In this document: positions 1 to 5,900 of the stretch, one piece after another
Numbering within the stretch: the first letter of the stretch is position 1
Layout of the letters: every line of letters begins with the position of its first letter
Origin: Bacteroidota bacterium
Lineage (GTDB): Bacteria > Bacteroidota > Bacteroidia > Chitinophagales > Chitinophagaceae
Direction of reading: 5' to 3'
Assembly: GCA_023409675.1 (NCBI GenBank)
Contig: JAEYRC010000090.1
Location: 1-8,344 of the forward strand
DNA: 8,344 bases
Program-made: the position numbers and the translations under genes
Notes under the pieces: model-generated
What the model saw: the letters and a program-made list of their open reading frames with translations, nothing else
What the model was told of the DNA's origin: nothing
Database searches by the model: none

Positions 1-751
1 TGAGTGAGGTGTTCGGAGGAATTTTGCCCAGGTTTTCCGCATACATCATTATCTCATAATCTGTATTGGGAAATGCGTTGATCTGTAATTCCAATGGTTT
101 TTCGGTGAGTCTTTTTTTGTGCAGCAACAGGGTATTGTTCAGGTATATTGATACAGTATCGTCATCAATTTCTGCATTATCGTAGAGTTGTATTTTAATA
201 TACGCGGTATCAAGTGAAAGTTCCTGAACCACGATTTTTTCGCGATCACTTCGGGGCGTTATCTGCTGAAGTGCAGCAAGCTCAGGACTCTGGTCAACCT
301 CAACAGGAAACAGTGAGGTTTTTTGGCGCGTAAGTACAATTTTTCCGGGTGGGCAGGGGGTATTGTTTCCCATTTCATGACCTTTCCATTCACCTTGCAA
401 CGTTTCAATCCCGCCCTCTTCAGACCAGGTCAGGTCATAGGTTTTGATACAGGGAATACAGTGCTGCGGAATATTGTATTGAAGTACGGCGCTTTCAATA
501 ATTACCATGCGTTTGGTAGCCGGATTATATTTACCGGAAAACAGAATTTTGGTGAATTTATCCTGATCATAAAAGCTGTATGACCGGCCTAGCATATTTT
601 GATTTGAGTAAGTAATATGCAGTTCGAGTGAGTAGGAATCATAACATCCGCCCGTATTCTGGGTACGGGTACCTCTCCAGATACCGGTCAGGTTTTGAGC
701 TTCCGCAATGGTGCTGACGAAGAAAAGCAAGATCAGGAACAGGTTGCGCAT
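1..751 (-). CDS. Exported protein of unknown function, tandem paralogue, C-terminus cut by window edge
   Basis: The frame is open for 250 codons from the ATG at 751-749 to the window edge and has no stop, so the C-terminus is missing. Comparison with the paralogue at 821-1879 suggests about 30 residues are lost. Residues 1-18 form a signal peptide (MRNLFLILLFFVSTIAEA). The N-terminal domain (about 19-145) opens with NLTGIWRG and holds cysteines C98 and C101 (a CIPC pair) and C133, which may be disulfide-bonded in the periplasm. After a short linker, a C-terminal beta-rich module begins near residue 172 with a YDN-x-E-IDDDTVSIY signature and ends in AENLGKIPPNTSL. The paralogue lies 69 bases upstream on the same strand, so the two are probably co-transcribed. 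I do not recognise a named family, and no enzyme motif is visible. The coding call is firm because the domains match the neighbour in order; the function is unknown. Confidence 0.85.
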   Translation of the reverse strand, partial: MRNLFLILLFFVSTIAEAQNLTGIWRGTRTQNTGGCYDSYSLELHITYSNQNMLGRSYSFYDQDKFTKILFSGKYNPATKRMVIIESAVLQYNIPQHCIPCIKTYDLTWSEEGGIETLQGEWKGHEMGNNTPCPPGKIVLTRQKTSLFPVEVDQSPELAALQQITPRSDREKIVVQELSLDTAYIKIQLYDNAEIDDDTVSIYLNNTLLLHKKRLTEKPLELQINAFPNTDYEIMMYAENLGKIPPNTSL

Positions 752-820
752 CCGCTATCTTTTAGGGAATTTACCAACTTCAGTTCAATGATTCCCGGAA
801 TTTTGGTATGAACGGTATAA

Positions 821-1879
821 TTATTTTTTCAGGGAAAACACTACCACAGCATTTTTCTGCTCGGTGGAAGTAATGCGCACTTCATACTGCTGTACACCGG
901 CACGAACGACCATCAGAGAGGTATTGGGTGGTATTTCACCAAGATTTTCCGCGACCATTACCACTTCCTGCCGGTCATTCTCCGGCGACAATTCCAGTGA
1001 AAATGTGATCGGCTGCGCAGTGAGCCGCTCTTTGTTCACGATCAGTCGGTTATTTACATATACCGATACGGTATCATTGTCTATGGCTCCATTATCGTAC
1101 AGGCTAACCGTGATGGTTCCCGGATCGGCATAGATCATGTCAACCACTTCGTTTGTTCGGTTACGGATCACCGGTGGAGGTGGAGGAAGAATCTTTTTAG
1201 GCGGAGTGATAACAGAATCAGCGTTATTCTTTTTTACCGTTGGCGGTGCGGAAGGTTTTGGAACTGCCGGAGCAGGATCTGGTTGTTTAACAGCAGGGGG
1301 TGGGGTAGAAAGACGTGTTTTTGGAGGATCCGCTTTTTTAACCGGCGGCTTCTGTGCCAGGGCTTCCTGCTGTTTCTTCCGGTTTTCCTGCTGAATAATG
1401 AAAGGTTCTTTATAAAAATCGGATTGCTCTACCTTTCGCAGATAGATAGTGCCAGATCCACAATTGCTTGAATCACGCGTATTCATGCTGATGTAGGTGC
1501 CCTCCATGAATTCCTGTCCGCCAACTTTTGAATATTGCAGAAAACAGGTCATGATACAGGCATCCGCATTGGTCATTTTAACTTCAACGATCTTCAATTC
1601 CTCCAGCAAAACTTTTTTGGTGGAAGTATTTACCGTGCCCTGGCAGGTAGCCTTACCATAGAATACAGTAGTTTTGTAAGAATAGGTGACTCCTGAAAAT
1701 TTTTTACTGTTCTGCTGTATCTGCAATTCAAATTTATAGCGGTCTTCATACCCGAATAATTCTGTAAGCCGGTTATTTCCACTCAGAAAATGCCCACGCC
1801 AGATTCCGGAAATATCCTGCGTTATCCCCTGCAGGGTACTCATTAAGAGAACAATAAACAGAACACATTGTTTCATCAT
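821..1879 (-). CDS. Exported two-domain protein with proline-rich linker, unknown function, tandem paralogue
   Basis: I place the start at ATG 1879-1877 (352 residues). A TTG at 1894 would add five residues (MPAPS) ahead of the signal peptide, and a second ATG directly follows at 1876, so the exact start is open between those two ATGs. Residues 1-20 are a signal peptide. The N-terminal domain (about 21-150) begins QDISGIWRGH and carries C108 and C112 (CIMTC) and C140, matching cysteines in the downstream paralogue. Residues 165-240 are a charged, then proline/lysine/alanine-rich linker ending in a run of five prolines, as in proteins that span a periplasmic or cell-surface gap. The C-terminal module (about 246-352) has YDNGAIDNDTVSVY, a KERLT segment and AENLGEIPPNTSLM, and is predicted to be beta-rich. 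The gene is divergent from thrS and is followed after 69 bases by its paralogue. No catalytic motif is visible. A role in the envelope is inference from the signal peptide and linker alone. Confidence 0.88.
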   Translation of the reverse strand: MMKQCVLFIVLLMSTLQGITQDISGIWRGHFLSGNNRLTELFGYEDRYKFELQIQQNSKKFSGVTYSYKTTVFYGKATCQGTVNTSTKKVLLEELKIVEVKMTNADACIMTCFLQYSKVGGQEFMEGTYISMNTRDSSNCGSGTIYLRKVEQSDFYKEPFIIQQENRKKQQEALAQKPPVKKADPPKTRLSTPPPAVKQPDPAPAVPKPSAPPTVKKNNADSVITPPKKILPPPPPVIRNRTNEVVDMIYADPGTITVSLYDNGAIDNDTVSVYVNNRLIVNKERLTAQPITFSLELSPENDRQEVVMVAENLGEIPPNTSLMVVRAGVQQYEVRITSTEQKNAVVVFSLKK

Positions 1880-1932
1880 ACTCGGTGCGGGCAAATTAGG
1901 AAATTCCTGAGTACCCGCAAGAAATTTGCCAC

Positions 1933-1963
1933 TCTGCTTTCTGCGAATAGTTCGTTAATTTTG
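1933..1963 (+). promoter_or_regulatory. Predicted Bacteroidota sigma-A-type promoter for thrS
   Basis: TAATTTTG at 1956-1963 matches the Bacteroidota -7 consensus TAnnTTTG exactly. TCTG at 1933-1936, 19 bases upstream, is one mismatch from the usual TTTG -33 element. Transcription would start near 1967-1970 and give thrS a leader of about 60 nucleotides. The position between two divergent genes fits. The -33 element is weak, and AT-rich DNA yields such matches by chance. Confidence 0.5.
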
Positions 1964-1990
1964 CAACGCGCAAATTTTTGCATTTGGTAA

Positions 1991-2020
1991 TAAGCCATAT
2001 GATGGGCTTAATTCATCATA
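1991..2020 (+). promoter_or_regulatory. Overlapping inverted repeats in the thrS leader
   Basis: Two perfect inverted repeats overlap. TAAGCC (1991-1996) pairs with GGCTTA (2005-2010) across an 8-base loop. TATGATG (1998-2004) pairs with CATCATA (2014-2020) across a 9-base loop. The second 5' arm lies in the loop of the first hairpin, and the first 3' arm lies in the loop of the second, so simple hairpins cannot form together. The second hairpin ends nine bases before the thrS ATG and could affect ribosome access. ThrRS autoregulation through leader structures is known in E. coli, but no threonine-anticodon-like loop is visible here, so regulation is speculative. Confidence 0.3.
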
Positions 2021-2029
2021 ATAATTTAT

Positions 2030-3964
2030 ATGATCAATATTACGTTTCCGGATGGTGCTGTACGGCAGTTCGACAAAGGAATAACTCCAGCGGCTATTGC
2101 AAAATCTATCAGTGAAGGTCTTGCCCGAAAAGTTCTCGTCAGTGCTGTGAACGGCAATGTCTGGGATTTGTCGCGGCCAATAGATTCCGATGCTTCGATT
2201 AAATTTCTGACCTGGGAAGATGCCGATGGAAAGAATACCTTCTGGCATTCTTCTGCTCACCTGATGGCAGAAGCAGTGGAATCCTTATTTCCCGGTGTGA
2301 AATTCTGGGTTGGTCCGCCCGTGGAAAACGGATTTTATTATGATATGGACCTGGGAGGGCGGCAGATCAGTGAAGAGGACCTTCAGCAGCTCGAAGCAAA
2401 AATGCGTGAGCTGGCCCGTCAGAATAACGTCTTTACCCGTAAAGAAATTTCCAAACCCGACGCGGTGAATTATTTCTTTGAAAAAGGGGATGAATATAAG
2501 CTCGACCTGCTGCAAAACCTTCAGGATGGAGAAATAACGTTCTATACACAGGGAAATTTCACGGATCTGTGCCGCGGACCGCATATACCGTCCACCGGGC
2601 TTATTAAAGCCATCAAACTCACCAATATCGCAGGAGCATATTGGAAGGGAGATGAAAAAAATAAAATGCTAACCCGCCTGTACGGCGTTACATTCCCATC
2701 TCAAAAGGAACTGGATGAATATTTGCGCCTGGTGGAAGAAGCAAAGAAGAGAGATCACCGCAAACTGGGCAAAGAGCTTGGAATCTTCACCTTTGATGAC
2801 GATGTAGGTCCTGGTCTTCCGCTGTGGCTTCCCAATGGCACACTGGTGATCGAAGAACTGGAAAAGCTGGCTAAGGAAACTGAACAGCAGGCAGGGTATA
2901 AGCGGGTTGTTACCCCTCATATCGCCAAGGAGAGCATGTACCTGAAAAGTGGACACCTGCCGTATTATGAGGAAAGCATGTATCCTCCTATGGAACTTGA
3001 AGGAGTGAAATACTACCTCAAAGCCATGAACTGCCCGCATCACCATAAAATATTCGCGGCTGAGCCAAGGAGTTATAAAGACCTTCCACTTCGGTTGGCC
3101 GAATACGGCACCTGCTACCGCTACGAGCAAAGCGGGGAATTATTCGGACTGATGAGGGTGCGCTGCCTGCATATGAATGACGCCCACATTTATTGCAACA
3201 AGAGCCAGTTTTATGAGGAGTTCAAAGCGGTAAATGAAATGTACCTCAAATATTTCAGCATATTTGGTATTGAGAAATATGTCATGCGCCTGAGCCTGCA
3301 CGACCCGGCCAAACTGGGAAAGAAATACATTAATGAACCTGAACTGTGGATTGAGACGGAAAACCTGGTGCGGGATGTGCTGATCAAAACCGGTACTCCT
3401 TTCGTGGAAGTACCCGATGAGGCAGCATTTTACGGTCCCAAAATTGATGTACAGATCTGGAGTACGATCGGGCGCGAATTTACCCTGGCCACCAATCAGG
3501 TGGATTTTGCGCAGGGCCGGCGATTTGACCTGCAATACACCAATAAGGACAACCAGCCGGAGGTTCCGCTGATCATTCACCGCGCTCCACTGGGCACGCA
3601 TGAGCGCTTTATCGGCTTTCTGCTCGAGCATTACGCCGGTAAATTTCCGATGTGGCTGGCACCGGTTCAGGTTAAACTGTTGCCAATTAGCGACCGCTTT
3701 ATGGATTATACACAAAGTATTTTGCAGAAACTTAAAAAAGCGGATATTCGTGCAGAAGTTGATGATCGCAGTGAAAAAATCGGCAAAAAGATCCGGGACA
3801 CTGAACTGGCCCGTATTCCGTATATGCTGATCATCGGTGAAAAAGAAATGGAATCCGGAACGGTTTCACTCCGCCGTCAGGGCAGAGGCGACCTGGGTTC
3901 GAAAGCAGTGGACGAATTTATACGCTCGGCACAGGAAGAAATCAAATCCAGAAGCGCAGAATAA
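2030..3964 (+). CDS. thrS: Threonine--tRNA ligase (ThrRS)
   Basis: This cytoplasmic class II synthetase joins threonine to tRNA-Thr using ATP and hydrolyses Ser-tRNA-Thr in its editing domain. At 644 residues it is close to the E. coli enzyme (642). Residues 1-62 are the TGS domain (MINITFPDG start). The editing domain carries H73 and H77 (HSSAH) and C181 and H185 (CRGPH). In the catalytic core, C335, H386 and H517 are the expected zinc ligands, motif 2 has R364 in YRYEQSGE, and motif 3 is HRAPLGTHERF with R526. The anticodon-binding domain is about 545-644. All key residues are present. The ATG at 2030 fits the family N-terminus; no Shine-Dalgarno precedes it, only an AT-rich stretch, as is common in Bacteroidota. 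infC follows after 81 bases, a classic thrS-infC operon order. I see nothing truncated or frameshifted. Confidence 0.98.
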   Translation: MINITFPDGAVRQFDKGITPAAIAKSISEGLARKVLVSAVNGNVWDLSRPIDSDASIKFLTWEDADGKNTFWHSSAHLMAEAVESLFPGVKFWVGPPVENGFYYDMDLGGRQISEEDLQQLEAKMRELARQNNVFTRKEISKPDAVNYFFEKGDEYKLDLLQNLQDGEITFYTQGNFTDLCRGPHIPSTGLIKAIKLTNIAGAYWKGDEKNKMLTRLYGVTFPSQKELDEYLRLVEEAKKRDHRKLGKELGIFTFDDDVGPGLPLWLPNGTLVIEELEKLAKETEQQAGYKRVVTPHIAKESMYLKSGHLPYYEESMYPPMELEGVKYYLKAMNCPHHHKIFAAEPRSYKDLPLRLAEYGTCYRYEQSGELFGLMRVRCLHMNDAHIYCNKSQFYEEFKAVNEMYLKYFSIFGIEKYVMRLSLHDPAKLGKKYINEPELWIETENLVRDVLIKTGTPFVEVPDEAAFYGPKIDVQIWSTIGREFTLATNQVDFAQGRRFDLQYTNKDNQPEVPLIIHRAPLGTHERFIGFLLEHYAGKFPMWLAPVQVKLLPISDRFMDYTQSILQKLKKADIRAEVDDRSEKIGKKIRDTELARIPYMLIIGEKEMESGTVSLRRQGRGDLGSKAVDEFIRSAQEEIKSRSAE

Positions 3965-4013
3965 ATAGCTCCTTCCCCTGGAGGAACGTATTTAAACATC
4001 AAACGGAACAATC

Positions 4014-4035
4014 GCTTTAACGCAGGGTTTAAAGC
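4014..4035 (+). promoter_or_regulatory. Hairpin immediately upstream of infC
   Basis: GCTTTAA (4014-4020) and TTAAAGC (4029-4035) form a perfect 7-base stem with the 8-base loop CGCAGGGT, ending ten bases before the infC ATG. No U-tract follows, so it is not an intrinsic terminator. It sits where it could influence ribosome loading on infC. The stem is AU-rich and modest, so it may be incidental. Confidence 0.3.
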
Positions 4036-4045
4036 AAAACTACTT

Positions 4046-4636
4046 ATGGCATTTCCACCCAGACAGCCCCGGGGCGCATTTAATCCCCGGTTTAGAAAAG
4101 AACAGCAACAGGAACACCGGACCAATCACATGATCCGTGTACCGCAGGTTCGCCTTGTAGGCGAAAATGTAGAAGTTGGTATTTACAGTACGCAGGAAGC
4201 CATGAAAATGGCACAGGAAAAAGAATTGGACCTGGTGGAAATATCCCCCCAGGCCGATCCCCCGGTATGCAGAATTATCGATTACAATAAATTTCTCTAC
4301 GAAAAGAAAAAGCGGGAGAAAGAAATGAAGGCCAAAAGCAAATCGGCCGAAGTAAAAGAAATCCGCTTTACACCCGGTACCGATGAACATGACTTTGATT
4401 TCAAATCAAAACACGCTGAAACCTTTTTAAAAGAAGGCAATAAAGTTAAGGCCTATGTGCAGTTTAAAGGACGGGCAATCATGTTTAAGGAACGTGGTGA
4501 ATTGCTGCTGCTGAAATTTGCCGAACGCCTTGCGGAAGTTGGACAGCCAGAAGCACTTCCTAAAATGGAAGGAAAACGCATGCTGATCATCTTTGCTCCA
4601 AAAACGCAGAAGAAAAAACCGAAAGATCAGTCCTGA
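4046..4636 (+). CDS. infC: Translation initiation factor IF-3
   Basis: IF3 binds the 30S subunit, prevents premature 50S joining and checks initiator tRNA and start-codon choice. The product is 196 residues, within the usual Bacteroidota range. A basic N-terminal extension (about 1-25) precedes the N-domain (about 26-90), which contains IRVPQVRLVGENVEVG, LDLVEISPQADPPVCRI and DYNKFLYE. A lysine-rich helical linker (KKKREKEMKAKSKS, 87-100) leads to the C-domain (about 102-187) with VKEIRF, TDEHDFDFK, KAYVQFKGR and MEGKRMLIIFAPK. The ATG at 4046 gives the short MAFPPRQ-type start I expect in this phylum, rather than the AUU of E. coli. The frame is also open upstream to the thrS stop, and a GGAGG lies at 3980-3984, so a longer product from a non-standard start is possible but unlikely. 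The gene follows thrS by 81 bases and ends in a terminator; rpmI and rplT do not follow. Confidence 0.97.
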   Translation: MAFPPRQPRGAFNPRFRKEQQQEHRTNHMIRVPQVRLVGENVEVGIYSTQEAMKMAQEKELDLVEISPQADPPVCRIIDYNKFLYEKKKREKEMKAKSKSAEVKEIRFTPGTDEHDFDFKSKHAETFLKEGNKVKAYVQFKGRAIMFKERGELLLLKFAERLAEVGQPEALPKMEGKRMLIIFAPKTQKKKPKDQS

Positions 4637-4656
4637 CATTAAAAACATCCTCATAA

Positions 4657-4691
4657 AAAAAGAGCGGCCGGGTATACCAGTCGCTCTTTTT
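4657..4691. terminator. Bidirectional intrinsic terminator between infC and the lipoprotein gene
   Basis: AAAAAGAGCG (4657-4666) pairs perfectly with CGCTCTTTTT (4682-4691), leaving a 15-base loop. The GC-containing core with an A-tract on one side and a T-tract on the other works in both directions. It begins 20 bases after the infC stop and lies 17 bases past the stop of the convergent minus-strand gene, so it probably serves both. Confidence 0.85.
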
Positions 4692-4708
4692 CATTATACA
4701 AACAATAT

Positions 4709-5347
4709 TTATTTTTCGGCCAGTCCGGAGATATTCATCTTCTTCGCTACCCGATGTAATACAGTCGCATCCTGCTCGCCATCATTTTCCAGTGATACAA
4801 AAAAGCGGTCTGCTATTATCATCACCAACGATGAACGCGGATCATTTTTATAAACGGTTTCATACGCTGATACATCACGAATACCCAGGTCAACAGATCC
4901 TTCTCTTTTGTAATCATCTTCTGATGAGAATCCCATGCGGTATAAGGAGGTTACTCCGGTGAAGGCACCCATCGCCGAATTATAATCGACGATCTTAATC
5001 TCAAGTCGCTTATCACCGGAAACATATTGCTGTTCGGCTTCAGACCAGCTTCCCATACCGGGGATATTCATCTGATTACCGGATGGACCGCCTTCGCGGG
5101 TATAGCCTTCAATTTCCTGTGGCAAATATTCCTGCAGCGATTTGTAGGGCATCGCTACTGTATCACCTTTGGATACCCGGGCCTCCCGTCGTGCAGATGA
5201 TTCATTAATCGCGGCTTCCATTTGCTGGCCAACAGCTTCCATTTCAGAAACTGAAGTGATTTTTCCATCCTCCAGGGGTTTATCATTATTGTTGTTGCAG
5301 GAAACAGTGAGTGCGACCAGCGCGATCGGGAAAAGAAACTTTTTCAT
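4709..5347 (-). CDS. Putative lipoprotein, conserved-looking, unknown function
   Basis: The product is 212 residues. The N-terminus (MKKFLFPIALVALTVSC) is a lipoprotein-type signal with the modified cysteine at C17, in the relaxed lipobox form common in Bacteroidota. The residues after the cysteine (NNNNDK) lack the clear acidic cluster linked to surface export in this phylum, so a periplasm-facing anchor is more likely. A probably helical, acidic segment (about 30-60) precedes a mature domain with KGDTVAMPYKSLQEYLPQ (60-77), a glycine-rich GGPSG segment (86-90), the stretch RLEIKIVDYNSAMGAF (114-129) and RFFVSLENDG (181-190). I recognise no named family or catalytic motif; the pattern recalls uncharacterised Chitinophagaceae lipoproteins, from memory only. 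The start at 5347 is fixed by the signal peptide. The gene converges on infC across a shared terminator and is divergent from the TMEM220-family gene. Confidence 0.88.
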   Translation of the reverse strand: MKKFLFPIALVALTVSCNNNNDKPLEDGKITSVSEMEAVGQQMEAAINESSARREARVSKGDTVAMPYKSLQEYLPQEIEGYTREGGPSGNQMNIPGMGSWSEAEQQYVSGDKRLEIKIVDYNSAMGAFTGVTSLYRMGFSSEDDYKREGSVDLGIRDVSAYETVYKNDPRSSLVMIIADRFFVSLENDGEQDATVLHRVAKKMNISGLAEK

Positions 5348-5437
5348 TGGTTCTATGTTTAGGTAATTGATAACGGGGTATTGATGCTTGTAATCCGGGC
5401 CTCACCAGTTGATTTATCACTAAAAATAGGGAGATTT

Positions 5438-5467
5438 ATGAAGTTCTGCATTAAATTCAGGATATGA
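5438..5467 (+). CDS. Possible nine-codon leader ORF overlapping the TMEM220-family start
   Basis: An ATG at 5438 follows the Shine-Dalgarno-like AGGGAG (5428-5433) by four bases and opens a nine-codon frame, MKFCIKFRI. Its TGA stop (5465-5467) overlaps the downstream ATG (5464-5466) in an ATGA arrangement. This geometry is typical of translational coupling. The downstream ATG has only a poorly placed AGGA one base from it, so coupling would help explain its translation. An ORF this short arises easily by chance. Confidence 0.25.
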   Translation: MKFCIKFRI

Positions 5468-5856
5468 AACTGAAAATGATCCGGTATTCCAACCTGGTTT
5501 TCGCTCTGCTTTTTTTGCTGTCGGCCATTTTACAATACAATGATCCCGATCCGTTGATCTGGATCCTCCTGTACCTGTATTCGGCTGTGCTTTGCCTGCT
5601 GGCATTCCGAAAAAAATTCTATCCCTATGCCTATCTCGCCGGTATACTGGTGTATAGTTTGTACGCCACCTACCTGTTTTTTGCGGCCGATGGTGTTGCC
5701 GACTGGTTCTCGATGCATCATGCAGAATCCATCACCGGATCCATGAAAGCGGATAAACCCTGGATAGAAGCCACGCGGGAATTTTTTGGATTATTTATCA
5801 TGATCATTATCCTGGCGGTCAATTATGTACATTCCCGTAAAAAAGTTATACGCTAA
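5464..5856 (+). CDS. TMEM220-family four-helix membrane protein
   Basis: The product is 130 residues and mostly membrane. Predicted helices are about 8-24, 30-48, 53-74 and 107-123. The short loop after helix 1 has the family-like QYNDPDPLIW motif (24-33), and before helix 4 comes WIEATREFFGL (100-110), matching the E-x-x-RE-x-x-GL pattern I associate with TMEM220. The C-terminus is basic (HSRKKVIR), suggesting a cytoplasmic end. The biochemical function of the family is unknown to me. The start at 5464 gives MKLKMIRYSN; an internal ATG at 5476 is an alternative that would keep all helices. The gene is divergent from the lipoprotein gene (116 bases between) and convergent with the dehydrogenase gene (44 bases between), so it is likely a single-gene unit. 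I saw no clear TAnnTTTG promoter upstream. Confidence 0.85.
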   Translation: MKLKMIRYSNLVFALLFLLSAILQYNDPDPLIWILLYLYSAVLCLLAFRKKFYPYAYLAGILVYSLYATYLFFAADGVADWFSMHHAESITGSMKADKPWIEATREFFGLFIMIIILAVNYVHSRKKVIR

Positions 5857-5900
5857 TGCCTGCGATGGACATCCAACGCACAGGAACTGAAAATCAAATT

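Noticed and set aside
323..583. An 86-codon plus-strand frame opposite the first paralogue
   Set aside because: The minus-strand frame continues without stops and matches the neighbouring paralogue, so this is a shadow.
1880..1894. TTG start giving five extra residues to the complete paralogue
   Set aside because: The added MPAPS lies ahead of a normal signal peptide that begins at paired ATGs; no ribosome binding site favours the TTG.
3140..3715. A 191-codon minus-strand frame inside thrS
   Set aside because: It is antisense to the conserved ThrRS catalytic core, which shows all expected motifs; no domain is recognisable in the antisense product.
5348..5463. Promoter for the lipoprotein gene on the minus strand (TATTTTTA-like element)
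   Set aside because: It is one mismatch from TAnnTTTG at the last, informative G, and there is no -33 element at the right spacing.
5857..5900. Terminator between the converging TMEM220-family and dehydrogenase genes
   Set aside because: Only very short imperfect complementarity (CCTG/CAGG ends) and no proper stem plus T-tract is visible.
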